Of a DNA stretch of 64,000 nucleotides, positions 17,393 to 26,707 are shown one piece after another. The DNA is from Liberiplasma sp046541015 (GTDB taxonomy: Bacteria > Bacillota_I > Bacilli_A > Izemoplasmatales > Izemoplasmataceae): contig JBKHEA010000002.1 of assembly GCA_046541015.1 (NCBI GenBank), positions 62,001 through 126,000 of the forward strand, given 5' to 3'. Positions within the stretch are counted from its first letter, which is position 1; each line of letters starts with the position of its first letter. The notes under the pieces are model-generated. The model saw only the letters and a list, made by a program, of their open reading frames with translations. It ran no database searches and was not told the DNA's origin. Position numbers and translations under genes: made by a program.

Positions 17393-18226
17393 ATGGCAAT
17401 TTTAAAAATAAATGATTTACATGCCGAAGTAGAAGGCAAAGAAATATTAAAAGGGGTTACCTTAGAAATAAAAGGTGGCGAAACCCATGCGATCATGGGA
17501 CCTAATGGTACAGGTAAAAGTACGTTAGCAAGTGTTATTATGGGACATCCGCGTTACACCGTAACAAAAGGAGAAATCACACTGGATGGAGAAGACGTAT
17601 TAGAAATGTCGACTGATGAGCGTGCGCGTGCTGGACTATTTTTAGCAATGCAAGCACCCGCAGAAGTCCCTGGTGTTACCAATAGTGATTTTATTAAGTC
17701 TGCGATGAACGCTCGTTTAAACGATGAGGAAAAGGTTTCGTTGTTTAAATTTATTCGTGAATACGACAAAGCAGTAAAAGAACTAAAAATGAGTGAAGAC
17801 TTACCACACCGATATTTAAATGAAGGCTTTAGTGGTGGAGAGAAAAAAAGGAATGAGATCTTACAGTTAAAAATGCTTAAACCAGCGATTGCGATCTTAG
17901 ATGAAATTGACTCAGGATTAGATGTAGATGCCTTAAAAGTTGTTGGCGATAATGTGACTGCGATGAAAGGTGACCATTTAGGGTTATTACTCATTACTCA
18001 CTACCAACGTTTACTCGACTATATTAGTGCAGATACCGTTCATGTAATGATGCAAGGAAGAATTGTAAAATCAGGTTCGGTTGAACTGATGAAAAAAATT
18101 GATCAAGAAGGCTATGACTGGATAAAAGAAGAACTTGGTATAGATGATGAACGTGTCGTTGTTGAAGAAAAAGAAGAACCACGCATGTTAGGAACATGCG
18201 CAACTAAAGAGGCTTTAGAAAAATAA
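17393..18226 (+). CDS. sufC: Fe-S cluster assembly ATPase SufC
   Basis: A 277-residue ABC-type ATPase that powers the SufBCD scaffold. It shows Walker A GPNGTGKST (about residues 36-44), the SufC-type signature SGGEKKRNEI (about 150-159) and Walker B AILDEIDSGLD (about 172-182). Typical SufC has about 250 residues; here an extra acidic tail ends with RMLGTCATKEALEK, including a Cys, beyond the usual end. First gene of sufCDSUB, with AAGGAGG before the ATG. Its stop overlaps the sufD start by one base (TAATG). Confidence 0.95.
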   Translation: MAILKINDLHAEVEGKEILKGVTLEIKGGETHAIMGPNGTGKSTLASVIMGHPRYTVTKGEITLDGEDVLEMSTDERARAGLFLAMQAPAEVPGVTNSDFIKSAMNARLNDEEKVSLFKFIREYDKAVKELKMSEDLPHRYLNEGFSGGEKKRNEILQLKMLKPAIAILDEIDSGLDVDALKVVGDNVTAMKGDHLGLLLITHYQRLLDYISADTVHVMMQGRIVKSGSVELMKKIDQEGYDWIKEELGIDDERVVVEEKEEPRMLGTCATKEALEK

Positions 18227-19263
18227 TGCCTGGATTAAATCAAGATTTAAAAATACTCATCGAATCTTTATCCAATGTTGTCTTAGTCGAACAAGATAAA
18301 ATTTCTTTTCATCGAATGACAGATGCCTTTAAAGACATCACCTTTGATTATTTAGATAAAGCAACCTTTTTATCTAAAACAAAATTATTAAAAACTACTA
18401 GCGAACTTGAAACACTCAATCAAGAAACATTTGACAAAGGGCTTCTTATTCATGTTCCTAAAAACTTTATTAGCCAAGAAACCTTACACATTATTTACTT
18501 GATTGATACAAAATTAACCATGCAAGTTCAAATGGATGTAGACGCACTTGCAACCATCAACGTGTTTGAATATATTTATAGTGTTTTTGAAGATTCACTA
18601 AATTTAGTTGTCAATATCGATATCTTAGAAAACGCGAGTTTAACCTATACTACTTTAGCTGAAGGCCCTACCTTAAAAGCTAGCGCCATCACAAGAAATG
18701 CGTATGTTAAACGTTATGGCCGCTATGTAAATACCAACGCAGCCTTTTCAAATGCCTTAACCCATCAATTAAGCAATGTTTATTTAGTGGGTGAATATGC
18801 CTATGGCATCTCAAAAACGATTGCGTTAACCAGTGATAAACAAGAAGCCTCATTTAAAACCATTGTTGAACACCTCGCAAAAACCACTGAAGGTTACATT
18901 GAACACTACGGGGTTTCAAATGATGCAAGTACCCTCTTATTTGAAGGGGTAGGCAAAATTCACAAAGGCATGTCAAGAAGCATTGCCAAACAAAGTAATA
19001 AAGGCGTTATTATCGGGGATTTTGCACGCCTTGATGCAAACCCTTTATTGATTATTGATGAATATGATGTCGAAGCGGGTCATGGCGCAGCTATCGGTCA
19101 AATTGACGCTGATCAATTATATTATTTAATGAGTCGTGGACTCAGTAAAAAAGATGCAGAACGCTTAATTATTAATGGTTTTTTAGCCCCACTTAATGAT
19201 GTAATCAAAAGTGATGATTTAAAAGACTATGTTCAAAAAGTTTTAATTATGAAAACAAACTAG
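18226..19263 (+). CDS. sufD: Fe-S cluster assembly scaffold protein SufD
   Basis: A 345-residue SufB/SufD-family beta-helix protein, partner of SufB and SufC in the scaffold complex. The C-terminal half carries the family pattern: FEGVGKIHKGMSRSIAKQSN, then PLLIIDEYDVEAGHGAAIGQID and LYYLMSRGLSKKDAERLIINGF. It is shorter than many SufD proteins and divergent in its N-terminal half. Translation is coupled to sufC by one-base overlap. Confidence 0.93.
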   Translation: MPGLNQDLKILIESLSNVVLVEQDKISFHRMTDAFKDITFDYLDKATFLSKTKLLKTTSELETLNQETFDKGLLIHVPKNFISQETLHIIYLIDTKLTMQVQMDVDALATINVFEYIYSVFEDSLNLVVNIDILENASLTYTTLAEGPTLKASAITRNAYVKRYGRYVNTNAAFSNALTHQLSNVYLVGEYAYGISKTIALTSDKQEASFKTIVEHLAKTTEGYIEHYGVSNDASTLLFEGVGKIHKGMSRSIAKQSNKGVIIGDFARLDANPLLIIDEYDVEAGHGAAIGQIDADQLYYLMSRGLSKKDAERLIINGFLAPLNDVIKSDDLKDYVQKVLIMKTN

Positions 19264-19271
19264 GTGAAACT

Positions 19272-20480
19272 ATGAATGAACTTTCAACCAAAAAAGACTT
19301 TCCGATTTTTAAAGATGGGACATTAGTTTATCTTGATACGGCTGCATCAAGTTTAACGCCACTACGTGTTATTGAGCGTATGAACGATTACTACATGAAT
19401 TATCCTGTTAATGTTCATCGTGGGGTTTATGATTTGTCATATCAAGCAACCATGCATTATACCAATGCACGCGATAATATCGCGGCTTTTATCAATGCTA
19501 CGTTTGAAGAAATTGTATTTACAAGAGGCGCAAGTAGTGCGCTCAATTTAGTTGCATTAAGTTATGGGATGAATTTTATTAATGAAGGCGATGAAATCAT
19601 CGTGAGTGAATTAGAACATCACTCTCATCTATTACCTTGGCAACAAGTAGCGAAAAAAAGAGGCGCAAAACTTATCTACGTTCCTTTAAATGAAGAAGGA
19701 AGAATTACGGTTGAAGCATTCAAAAAAAGTCTTAGTAAACATACTAAAGTTGTAGCTCTTACGTATTTATCTAATACCATGGGCTATATAACCCCATTAA
19801 AAGAAATTATTAAACTCGCCCATGCGGTCAATGCGATTGTAAGTGTTGACGCTGCGCAAGCTGCAGCCCACATTCCAATTGATGTAAAAGCTTTAGATTG
19901 TGACTTCTTAGCCTTTTCTGGACATAAGATGTGCGGCCCAACAGGCATTGGCGTGTTATATGGTAAAAAAGATTTACTAAAAAAAATGCCCCCTCTTGAA
20001 TACGGGGGAGACATGAATGATTATGTTGAAAAATTTGATGTTGAAGTTAAAGATGCCCCCTATAAATTTGAAACAGGGACGCCACCAATCGCAGAAGCGA
20101 TTGGGCTAAGTGAAGCGGTTGAATACTTAAATACATTTAGTCTTGATACGATTCATAACCACGAAAACCATCTCAAAACCATTGCGATGGATGCCTTAAA
20201 AACCATTGAAGGCATCACCATTTATAATCCATCAAGCGAAAGTGGGATTATCAATTTTAATATTGATGGGGTTCACCCACATGATGCAGTAAGTTTTTTT
20301 GACCAAGATCATATTGCCTTGCGTGCAGGGCATCATTGTGCTCAATTAGTGGTAAAATGGTTACAAGTTCCAGCTACCTTGCGCGCTTCGTTTTACTTAT
20401 ACAATACCTATGAAGATGTTTTAAAGTTTGTCGATAGCGTCAAACGCGCAAGACAATTCTTTAGCGAAGTAGGCTTTTAG
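19272..20480 (+). CDS. sufS: Cysteine desulfurase SufS
   Basis: A 402-residue PLP enzyme that takes sulfur from cysteine for Fe-S assembly. Visible elements: LDTAASSLTP at the start, SELEHHSHLLPW, VDAAQAAAH, the PLP-lysine motif FSGHKMCGPTGIG and the catalytic-cysteine loop RAGHHCAQ near the C-terminus. This is the group II (SufS/CsdA) layout, which passes persulfide to the SufU protein encoded next. It lies 8 bp after sufD. Confidence 0.95.
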   Translation: MNELSTKKDFPIFKDGTLVYLDTAASSLTPLRVIERMNDYYMNYPVNVHRGVYDLSYQATMHYTNARDNIAAFINATFEEIVFTRGASSALNLVALSYGMNFINEGDEIIVSELEHHSHLLPWQQVAKKRGAKLIYVPLNEEGRITVEAFKKSLSKHTKVVALTYLSNTMGYITPLKEIIKLAHAVNAIVSVDAAQAAAHIPIDVKALDCDFLAFSGHKMCGPTGIGVLYGKKDLLKKMPPLEYGGDMNDYVEKFDVEVKDAPYKFETGTPPIAEAIGLSEAVEYLNTFSLDTIHNHENHLKTIAMDALKTIEGITIYNPSSESGIINFNIDGVHPHDAVSFFDQDHIALRAGHHCAQLVVKWLQVPATLRASFYLYNTYEDVLKFVDSVKRARQFFSEVGF

Positions 20481-20489
20481 GAGGGTTTT

Positions 20490-20924
20490 ATGGAACAGTT
20501 AGAAAATTTATATAGACAAATTATTATGGATCATTACAAAAATCCAAGACATAAGGGTTTAGTAGGCGATACCCGCTATCATACTCATCATATAAAAAAT
20601 CCAACTTGTGGCGATGATATTACCGTACAAACCTTAGTTGAAGATGATCACATTAAAGATGTGAGACATGATGGATCTGGATGTAGTATTTGTTGTTCAA
20701 GTGCAAGTGTTATGGCGAGTCTTATGATTAATAAAAAAGTCTCACTTGCCAAGCATTTAGCAAGCAATTACTTACTTATGATTATGAATAAACCCTATGA
20801 TGAAACCGTCGATTTAGAAGACGCGTTTGCCTATCAAGGGGTCACAAAATTCCCAGCGCGAATCAAATGTGCAACCATCGCTTGGAAAGCATTTGAAGAA
20901 ACGTTAAAAGAAAGTGGTGAATAA
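20490..20924 (+). CDS. sufU: Zn-dependent sulfurtransferase SufU
   Basis: A 144-residue IscU-like protein. It carries the HYKNPRHKG start, NPTCGDDI, GSGCSICCSSASVM and RIKCATIAW, giving the three Cys and Asp that bind Zn, plus the inserted segment typical of Firmicutes SufU. It receives persulfide from SufS and hands it to SufB. AGGAGGG precedes its ATG. Confidence 0.94.
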   Translation: MEQLENLYRQIIMDHYKNPRHKGLVGDTRYHTHHIKNPTCGDDITVQTLVEDDHIKDVRHDGSGCSICCSSASVMASLMINKKVSLAKHLASNYLLMIMNKPYDETVDLEDAFAYQGVTKFPARIKCATIAWKAFEETLKESGE

Positions 20925-20926
20925 CT

Positions 20927-22345
20927 ATGAGTGATGAAACTAAAAAAGAAATAGAACGCATTATAGGCGATTATAAATATGGTTTTAAAACAGAAACAAC
21001 GTCTGTTATGAATACAGGTAAAGGACTCACTGAAGCGATTGTAAAAGAAATATCAACCATAAAAAAAGAACCAAGTTGGATGCTTGATTTTAGATTACAA
21101 TCTTATGAAAAATTTAAAGCATTAAAAAATCCTACATGGGGACCTGGACCTGAACTAGAAAAAATTAATTTTGAAGATATTACTTATTATATTAAACCTT
21201 CAGAACGCAGTGAAAAATCATGGGATGATGTCCCAAGTGAAATTAAAAATACCTTCGATAAGTTAGGTATCCCAGAAGCTGAACAAAAATTCCTTGCGGG
21301 TGTTGGCGCACAATTTGAAAGTGAAGTTGTCTACCATTCCACGTTAAAAGAACTTGAAGATCAAGGGGTTATTTTTACAGATACTGATACAGGATTAAGA
21401 GAATATCCAGAGATTTTTAAAGAATACTTCAATCAAGTTGTTCCTTATGATGATAATAAATATGCAGCGCTTAATAGTGCCGTATGGAGTGGTGGGTCAT
21501 TTATTTATGTCCCTAAAGGGGTAAAGGTTGAAAAACCGTTACAATCTTATTTTAGAATTAACTCTGAACAAATGGGACAATTTGAACGTACTTTAATTGT
21601 TGTTGATGAAGGCGCTAGCTTACATTATGTTGAAGGATGTACAGCACCAATTTATACAACCGATAGCTTACATGCTGCTGTCGTAGAAATCTTTGTTAGA
21701 AAAAATGCCCATTGTCGCTATACAACGATTCAAAACTGGGCTAATAATATTGTTAACTTAGTTACCAAACGTGCCCTTGTTGAAGAAGATGGCCATATGG
21801 AATGGATTGATGGTAATATCGGAAGTGGTATTAACATGAAATACCCAGCTTGCATTTTAAAAGGAGATCGCGCAAAAGGAACAACGATTTCAATTGCTTT
21901 TGCAGGTAAAGGCATGAATCAAGATACTGGCGCAAAAATGATTCACTTAGGAAAAAATACCACCAGTAGTATTGTTTCTAAATCCATGAGCGCAAAAGGT
22001 GGCAAAGTCAATTATCGCGGTATTGTCCGCCATACAAAAAATGCAACTGGCGCAAAAAGTAATATTGAGTGTGATACGATTATTATCGATGGAGACTCAA
22101 CATCAGATACACTCCCATACAATGTCGTATCAAATAATCAAGCGATGGTGCAACACGAAGCGAAAGTTTCTAAAGTTAGTGAAGAACAACTCTTCTACCT
22201 AATGAGTCGCGGACTTAGTGAAGAAGAAGCTGTAGAAATGATTATTATGGGCTTTATTGAACCATTTGCGAAAGAATTACCGATGGAATATGCCGTCGAA
22301 CTCAATCAACTTATAAAACTCGAAATGGAAGGATCCATTGGATAA
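20927..22345 (+). CDS. sufB: Fe-S cluster assembly scaffold protein SufB
   Basis: A 472-residue SufB, close to the family's usual 465-480. Hallmarks: VVPYDDNKYAALNSAVWSGG, FIYVPKGVKVEKPLQSYFRIN, LHYVEGCTAP, VNYRGIVRH, IECDTIIIDG, and a C-terminal SRGLSEEEAVEMIIMGF. Last gene of sufCDSUB, the typical Gram-positive order; it starts 2 bp after sufU and ends at a terminator. The operon fits the Fe-S-rich enzymes encoded elsewhere in the window. Confidence 0.96.
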   Translation: MSDETKKEIERIIGDYKYGFKTETTSVMNTGKGLTEAIVKEISTIKKEPSWMLDFRLQSYEKFKALKNPTWGPGPELEKINFEDITYYIKPSERSEKSWDDVPSEIKNTFDKLGIPEAEQKFLAGVGAQFESEVVYHSTLKELEDQGVIFTDTDTGLREYPEIFKEYFNQVVPYDDNKYAALNSAVWSGGSFIYVPKGVKVEKPLQSYFRINSEQMGQFERTLIVVDEGASLHYVEGCTAPIYTTDSLHAAVVEIFVRKNAHCRYTTIQNWANNIVNLVTKRALVEEDGHMEWIDGNIGSGINMKYPACILKGDRAKGTTISIAFAGKGMNQDTGAKMIHLGKNTTSSIVSKSMSAKGGKVNYRGIVRHTKNATGAKSNIECDTIIIDGDSTSDTLPYNVVSNNQAMVQHEAKVSKVSEEQLFYLMSRGLSEEEAVEMIIMGFIEPFAKELPMEYAVELNQLIKLEMEGSIG

Positions 22346-22371
22346 AAGGTACAAATTTTGTACCTTTTTTT
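22344..22371 (+). terminator. Intrinsic terminator of the suf operon
   Basis: AAAAGGTACAAA / TTTGTACCTTTT stem followed by a T-run. Confidence 0.9.
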
Positions 22372-22394
22372 CTCTTGGTTTTTCGTTATAATGC

Positions 22395-22423
22395 TTTAAA
22401 ATCCTTTAATTTTACGCTATAAT
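22395..22423 (+). promoter_or_regulatory. Promoter of transketolase
   Basis: TTTAAA (22395-22400), 17-bp spacer, TATAAT (22418-22423). A second TATAAT lies at 22387-22392 without a good -35 box. Confidence 0.6.
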
Positions 22424-22456
22424 GATAAAGATGATATTTTAAAAAAGGAGAAATAT

Positions 22457-24406
22457 ATGCAAAAATCAATCGATACTATTAGATTTTTAGGGCTTGATAT
22501 GGTTAACAAAGCCAACAGTGGCCATCCAGGGATTGTCCTTGGGGCAGCACCAGTAATGTATACTTTATTTACGAAACATTTGAAAATTTTACCAACAAGT
22601 TCTAAATGGTTTGACCGAGATCGTTTCGTTTTATCAGCTGGACATGGTTCTGCATTACTTTATGCAACCCTGCATCTTGCTGGTTATAATATTTCAATGG
22701 ACGACCTTAAAAACTTTAGACAACTAAATTCCAACACACCAGGACACCCTGAATTTAGACATACTGATGGGGTAGAAGCGACTACAGGACCACTTGGTCA
22801 AGGGCTTTCTAACGCTGTAGGAATGGCTATTGCCGAAAAATACTTACGCCATACTTTTAATAAAAAAGATCATGAGGTAACCAATCATTACACTTATGTT
22901 TTATGTGGTGATGGCGATTTACAAGAAGGCGTAACGATGGAAGCACTAAGTCTTGCAGGTCATTTAGGTCTTGAGCGTTTAATTATTTTGTTTGACTCAA
23001 ACGACGTCCAATTAGATGGTCCAACTAAAAGTGCCGTAAGCGAAAACATAAAAGAAAAAATGGAAAGCATGAACTTTAACTATTTGCGTGTTGATGATGC
23101 TAATGATTTAGATGCAGTGGACGAAGCCATCAACCAAGCAAAACAAAGTGACTTGCCAACCTTTATTGAAATCAAATCAGTAATTGGATTTGGATCAAGC
23201 AAAGCAGGAACAAGCGCAACTCATGGGGCACCACTAGGCATTGAAGAAACTGATGCGATGCGCAAAAAAATGGATTATCCTCATCAAGCATTTGAAGTTG
23301 ATGATGCAGTCTATAAAGATTTTTATGAACAGGTTGTAATTAGAAATCAAAAAGCGCACATTGAGTGGCTTGAAACGATGGATTCATACCATGATTTATA
23401 CCCAACTATGTTTGATGAATTAGAAGATATCATCAACCGTGATATCCATATTAACTTTGATAAAGTGATTCCTTTTGAACCGATGGGTACCGTTGAAGCT
23501 ACCCGTAATTCAATTGGTAAGATTTTACCTCTTTTAAGCGAACAAAGCCTTAGTTTAATTGGTGGTAGTGCCGATTTAAGTGGATCAACTAAAGTTAAAG
23601 GCATCAATGGGGATTTCACAAAAGAAACCCCCACAGGAAGAAACATTAACTTTGGGGTTAGAGAACACGCAATGGCAGCGATTGTAAACGGAATGAGTTT
23701 GCATCATTTACGTTCATTCAGTGGCGGCTTCTTAATTTTTTCTGACTATATGAAACCATCCATGCGTTTAGCAGCGCTGATGCAAATCCCTTCACTATTT
23801 ATATTTACCCACGATAGTGTCGCTGTAGGAGAAGATGGTCCAACCCATGAACCGATTGAACAACTCAGTATGTTTAGAACCACCCCACATCTTGTTACTT
23901 TTAGACCAGCGCATGCCAATGAAGTACGTCTTGCAACGCGTTATGCTTTAGAATCAAGAAGAACGCCAGTTGTAATGGCTTTAACAAGACAAAACACTAA
24001 AGTAACAACCGAAGTGACTTATGAAGACTTCATTAAGGGGGCATACATCGCAAGTGACTTAAAAGACTTTGAAGGTATTTTAATTGCCACCGGTAGTGAG
24101 TTAGAACTTGCCATTGATGCTCAAACATACCTTCTTGAAGAAAAAAATGTTAAAGTTCGCGTTGTCAGTATGCCATCAATGGAATTATTCTTAAAACAAC
24201 CCCAAAAAGTTCAAGATGCAATCTTACCACCATCAGTCACCAAACGTTTAGCAATAGAACTTGGTGCAACAGCCTTATGGTATCGATTCTCAAATAATGT
24301 TTTAGGTATTGATACCTTTGGTAAAAGTGCTCCGGGTGAAGAAGTTGTTAAAGATTATGGCTTCACAAAAGAAAATGTCGCAAAACTATTTTTAGCGATT
24401 AAATAA
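22457..24406 (+). CDS. tkt: Transketolase
   Basis: A 649-residue TPP enzyme of the pentose phosphate pathway, transferring two-carbon units between sugar phosphates. It shows DMVNKANSGHPGI at the N-terminus, GPLGQGLSNAVG, the TPP-binding GDGDLQEG motif (about residues 154-161), HDSVAVGEDGPTHEP and the C-terminal domain with GATALW and SAPGEE. Slightly shorter than the usual 660-670. AAGGAG precedes the ATG. It is transcribed alone between terminators. Confidence 0.96.
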   Translation: MQKSIDTIRFLGLDMVNKANSGHPGIVLGAAPVMYTLFTKHLKILPTSSKWFDRDRFVLSAGHGSALLYATLHLAGYNISMDDLKNFRQLNSNTPGHPEFRHTDGVEATTGPLGQGLSNAVGMAIAEKYLRHTFNKKDHEVTNHYTYVLCGDGDLQEGVTMEALSLAGHLGLERLIILFDSNDVQLDGPTKSAVSENIKEKMESMNFNYLRVDDANDLDAVDEAINQAKQSDLPTFIEIKSVIGFGSSKAGTSATHGAPLGIEETDAMRKKMDYPHQAFEVDDAVYKDFYEQVVIRNQKAHIEWLETMDSYHDLYPTMFDELEDIINRDIHINFDKVIPFEPMGTVEATRNSIGKILPLLSEQSLSLIGGSADLSGSTKVKGINGDFTKETPTGRNINFGVREHAMAAIVNGMSLHHLRSFSGGFLIFSDYMKPSMRLAALMQIPSLFIFTHDSVAVGEDGPTHEPIEQLSMFRTTPHLVTFRPAHANEVRLATRYALESRRTPVVMALTRQNTKVTTEVTYEDFIKGAYIASDLKDFEGILIATGSELELAIDAQTYLLEEKNVKVRVVSMPSMELFLKQPQKVQDAILPPSVTKRLAIELGATALWYRFSNNVLGIDTFGKSAPGEEVVKDYGFTKENVAKLFLAIK

Positions 24407-24409
24407 ACC

Positions 24410-24446
24410 AAAAAGATACTTTTCTCAAAAAGTATCTTTTTTTTTA
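24410..24446 (+). terminator. Intrinsic terminator of tkt
   Basis: AGATACTTT / AAAGTATCT stem, extended by A and T runs, followed by a run of T. Confidence 0.9.
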
Positions 24447-24477
24447 TGCTATGCTATAATTATAAAGAGGTGAAACC

Positions 24478-25041
24478 ATGGATAAAACAATCACGTATAT
24501 TTTATTACAAGAAGACGATACTACCTTAAAAGCATTATTAAAAGAAATTCACCAAGATGATGAATTTAAGACTTTATCTAATGGTTTAATCAAAATTACT
24601 ACGCTTTTAGATAAAGATGAACCCATCGATTATACAAGCATATATGAACTTATTCAAACAGACTTTGATCAAACGATTTCATTACTAAGTACTTCAATAA
24701 AAGCGTTTAATATTATTGATGAAACTTTGATTGTTGAATACTTAATTACATTACCAAAAAAAGTTTATGACTTTGAATCATTTATCATCAGTTTAGTAAA
24801 ACGCAACCCGGCTCTCATTCAAACCTTACAAAAACGCTTTGTTCAGCTATTAGGTTATGAAATGATTGAAACCATCCTTGCAATTGCACATTCAAATATG
24901 AATCTATCAATTACTGCAAAAGATCACTACATGCACCGTAATACCCTTCACTACCGTATTGATAAAATCATTGATAAAACCAGTATCAATATTAAAACCT
25001 TTAAAGGATTAAGTGTTTTTACCATTATATTTGAAGATTAG
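24478..25041 (+). CDS. PucR/CdaR-type C-terminal helix-turn-helix protein
   Basis: A 187-residue protein whose last 60 residues match the PucR C-terminal HTH domain: NMNLSITAKDHYMHRNTLHYRIDKI, then a TSINIKTFKG end. The rest has no clear ligand domain; full PucR/CdaR proteins are 350-550 residues, so this is a compact regulator. TATAAT at 24455-24460 lies 17 nt before the ATG, with GAGGTGAAACC as ribosome binding site. It sits just upstream of the MsmX-like ABC ATPase, which could be its target (inference). Confidence 0.75.
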   Translation: MDKTITYILLQEDDTTLKALLKEIHQDDEFKTLSNGLIKITTLLDKDEPIDYTSIYELIQTDFDQTISLLSTSIKAFNIIDETLIVEYLITLPKKVYDFESFIISLVKRNPALIQTLQKRFVQLLGYEMIETILAIAHSNMNLSITAKDHYMHRNTLHYRIDKIIDKTSINIKTFKGLSVFTIIFED

Positions 25042-25088
25042 CCGCTTTTTGTGCATATTGCCCATAGGATAAAGCGGCTATTTTATTT
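25039..25088 (+). terminator. Intrinsic terminator after the PucR-type gene
   Basis: A 10-bp stem TAGCCGCTTT / AAAGCGGCTA with a 22-base loop, followed by TTTTATTT. Confidence 0.75.
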
Positions 25089-25121
25089 ATAATATACTCA
25101 ATATGTTAAAGGAGCGATACT

Positions 25122-26228
25122 ATGGCTACACTAAAGTTTAAAGACATCAACAAAATTTATGATAACAATGTACAAGCAGTATTTGATTTCAACTTAGAAA
25201 TCAAAGATAAAGAATTTATCGTATTCGTTGGTCCTTCGGGATGCGGAAAATCAACCACTTTAAGAATGGTTGCAGGATTAGAAGAAATCACTTCTGGTGA
25301 GCTTTATATTGATGATCGTTTAGTTAATGACGTTGCGCCTAAAAACCGCGACATCGCGATGGTTTTCCAATCGTATGCACTTTATCCTCATATGAGTGTT
25401 TATGATAATATGGCGTTTGGATTAAAATTACGTAAAATGCCAAAAGAAGAAATTAAAGAAAAAGTAAACAATGCCGCAGAAGTTTTAGGCTTAACAGATT
25501 ATTTAGATCGTAAACCTAAAGCTTTATCAGGGGGACAAAGACAACGTGTTGCCTTAGGACGTGCGATTGTACGTAACGCTAAAGTTTTCTTAATGGATGA
25601 GCCATTATCAAACTTAGATGCGAAATTACGTGTGCAAATGCGTGCAGAAATCATCAAACTTCATGACAAAATTGGGACCACTACCATTTATGTAACCCAT
25701 GACCAAATTGAAGCGATGACAATGGCTAGCCGCATTGTTGTTATGAAAGATGGGTATATCCAACAAGTTGGGGCACCTAAAGAAATTTATGACAATCCAA
25801 ACAACTTATTCGTTGGTGGATTTATTGGAACGCCACCGATGAACTTCATTTATGGTAAAATTGATTCAAAAGGACATTTCATCTCAGAAGGTCTTAATGT
25901 TGAAGTACCAGAAGCTAAAGTTAAATTATTAGATAAACTTGGTTATAAAGATAAAGAAGTCATCTTAGGAATTCGTCCTGAAGATATTCATGATGATCAA
26001 GTCGTTGCTGAAACTTATCCAAAAGCAGTCGTAGATTTTACGGTTGACGTTGCTGAGTTACTTGGGGCAGAAACTAATATTTTTGCTAAAGTAGGAAACC
26101 ACGATGTTATCGCTAAAGTTGATGCACGTACAGATATTGCGATTGGCGACAAAATCAAATTAACATTTGATATGAACAAATGCCACTTCTTTGATCCAGA
26201 AACAGAAGAAAGAATCCGTCAAAAATAA
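25122..26228 (+). CDS. msmX: Multi-sugar ABC transporter ATPase (MsmX/UgpC family)
   Basis: A 368-residue ABC ATPase with Walker A GPSGCGKST (about residues 38-46), Q-loop FQSYALYPHMS, signature LSGGQRQRVALGRA, Walker B VFLMDEPLSNLD, H-loop VTHDQIEA and the C-terminal regulatory OB-type domain with ILGIRPEDI. This family energises several sugar importers (maltodextrins, raffinose, glycerol phosphate) from one unlinked gene, which suits its lone position here with no permease nearby. Flanked by terminators on both sides. Which importers it serves cannot be read from the window. Confidence 0.9.
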   Translation: MATLKFKDINKIYDNNVQAVFDFNLEIKDKEFIVFVGPSGCGKSTTLRMVAGLEEITSGELYIDDRLVNDVAPKNRDIAMVFQSYALYPHMSVYDNMAFGLKLRKMPKEEIKEKVNNAAEVLGLTDYLDRKPKALSGGQRQRVALGRAIVRNAKVFLMDEPLSNLDAKLRVQMRAEIIKLHDKIGTTTIYVTHDQIEAMTMASRIVVMKDGYIQQVGAPKEIYDNPNNLFVGGFIGTPPMNFIYGKIDSKGHFISEGLNVEVPEAKVKLLDKLGYKDKEVILGIRPEDIHDDQVVAETYPKAVVDFTVDVAELLGAETNIFAKVGNHDVIAKVDARTDIAIGDKIKLTFDMNKCHFFDPETEERIRQK

Positions 26229-26252
26229 ACAGGTCTAAGACCTGTTTTTTTT
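26227..26252 (+). terminator. Intrinsic terminator of msmX
   Basis: AAACAGGTC / GACCTGTTT with TAA loop and T-run. Confidence 0.9.
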
Positions 26253-26299
26253 GGCTTTATTTTAGCTAAACTTCAGTGTACAATAAAATAGGTGATGAT

Positions 26300-26707
26300 A
26301 TGAACTACATTAAAAAAACTGCCTATGGTATAGAAATATCAAAACGAAATACAATAACGACTAATCCAAAAGGATTGGTACAATATTTAAATCAGTTATG
26401 CATCCATGAACTAACAACCCTTGAGGGCCGCTTACAAGCAATAAAGAAAAAATATGATAAAAAATATAATACACCCATCTATATTAATGCTTCATGTTGT
26501 TTTTTCTATCTTGAACCGCTTAGGAACATAGAAGCTTTGGTGATTAATCTAAAAACTGTTAAAACCATTACTAAGCTTGCCTTAAATAAGACACAAATAA
26601 CATTTATTGATGGGTCAATTTTACATGTTATGTTTGATGAAGCCCACGTACTAAAACGTTTTAGACAAGCGTATGAATTACTCGAATTAATCGAAGCAAG
26701 CAATTGA
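26300..26707 (+). CDS. comK: ComK-like competence transcription factor
   Basis: About 135 residues resembling ComK, the master activator of DNA-uptake genes in Bacillus. The matching parts are LTTLEGRLQAIKKKY followed by TPIYIN (the GR...K-PI-I block), FFYLEPLRN where ComK has FFPT, and a TQITFIDGSILHV end followed by helix residues KRFRQAYELL. It is shorter than Bacillus ComK (192). ATG 26300 is chosen since AGGTGATGAT precedes it; an in-frame GTG at 26276 is upstream of the TACAAT -10 box (26279-26284). The -10 to start distance is 15 nt. Similarity is moderate, so the role needs the other com genes. Confidence 0.65.
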   Translation: MNYIKKTAYGIEISKRNTITTNPKGLVQYLNQLCIHELTTLEGRLQAIKKKYDKKYNTPIYINASCCFFYLEPLRNIEALVINLKTVKTITKLALNKTQITFIDGSILHVMFDEAHVLKRFRQAYELLELIEASN

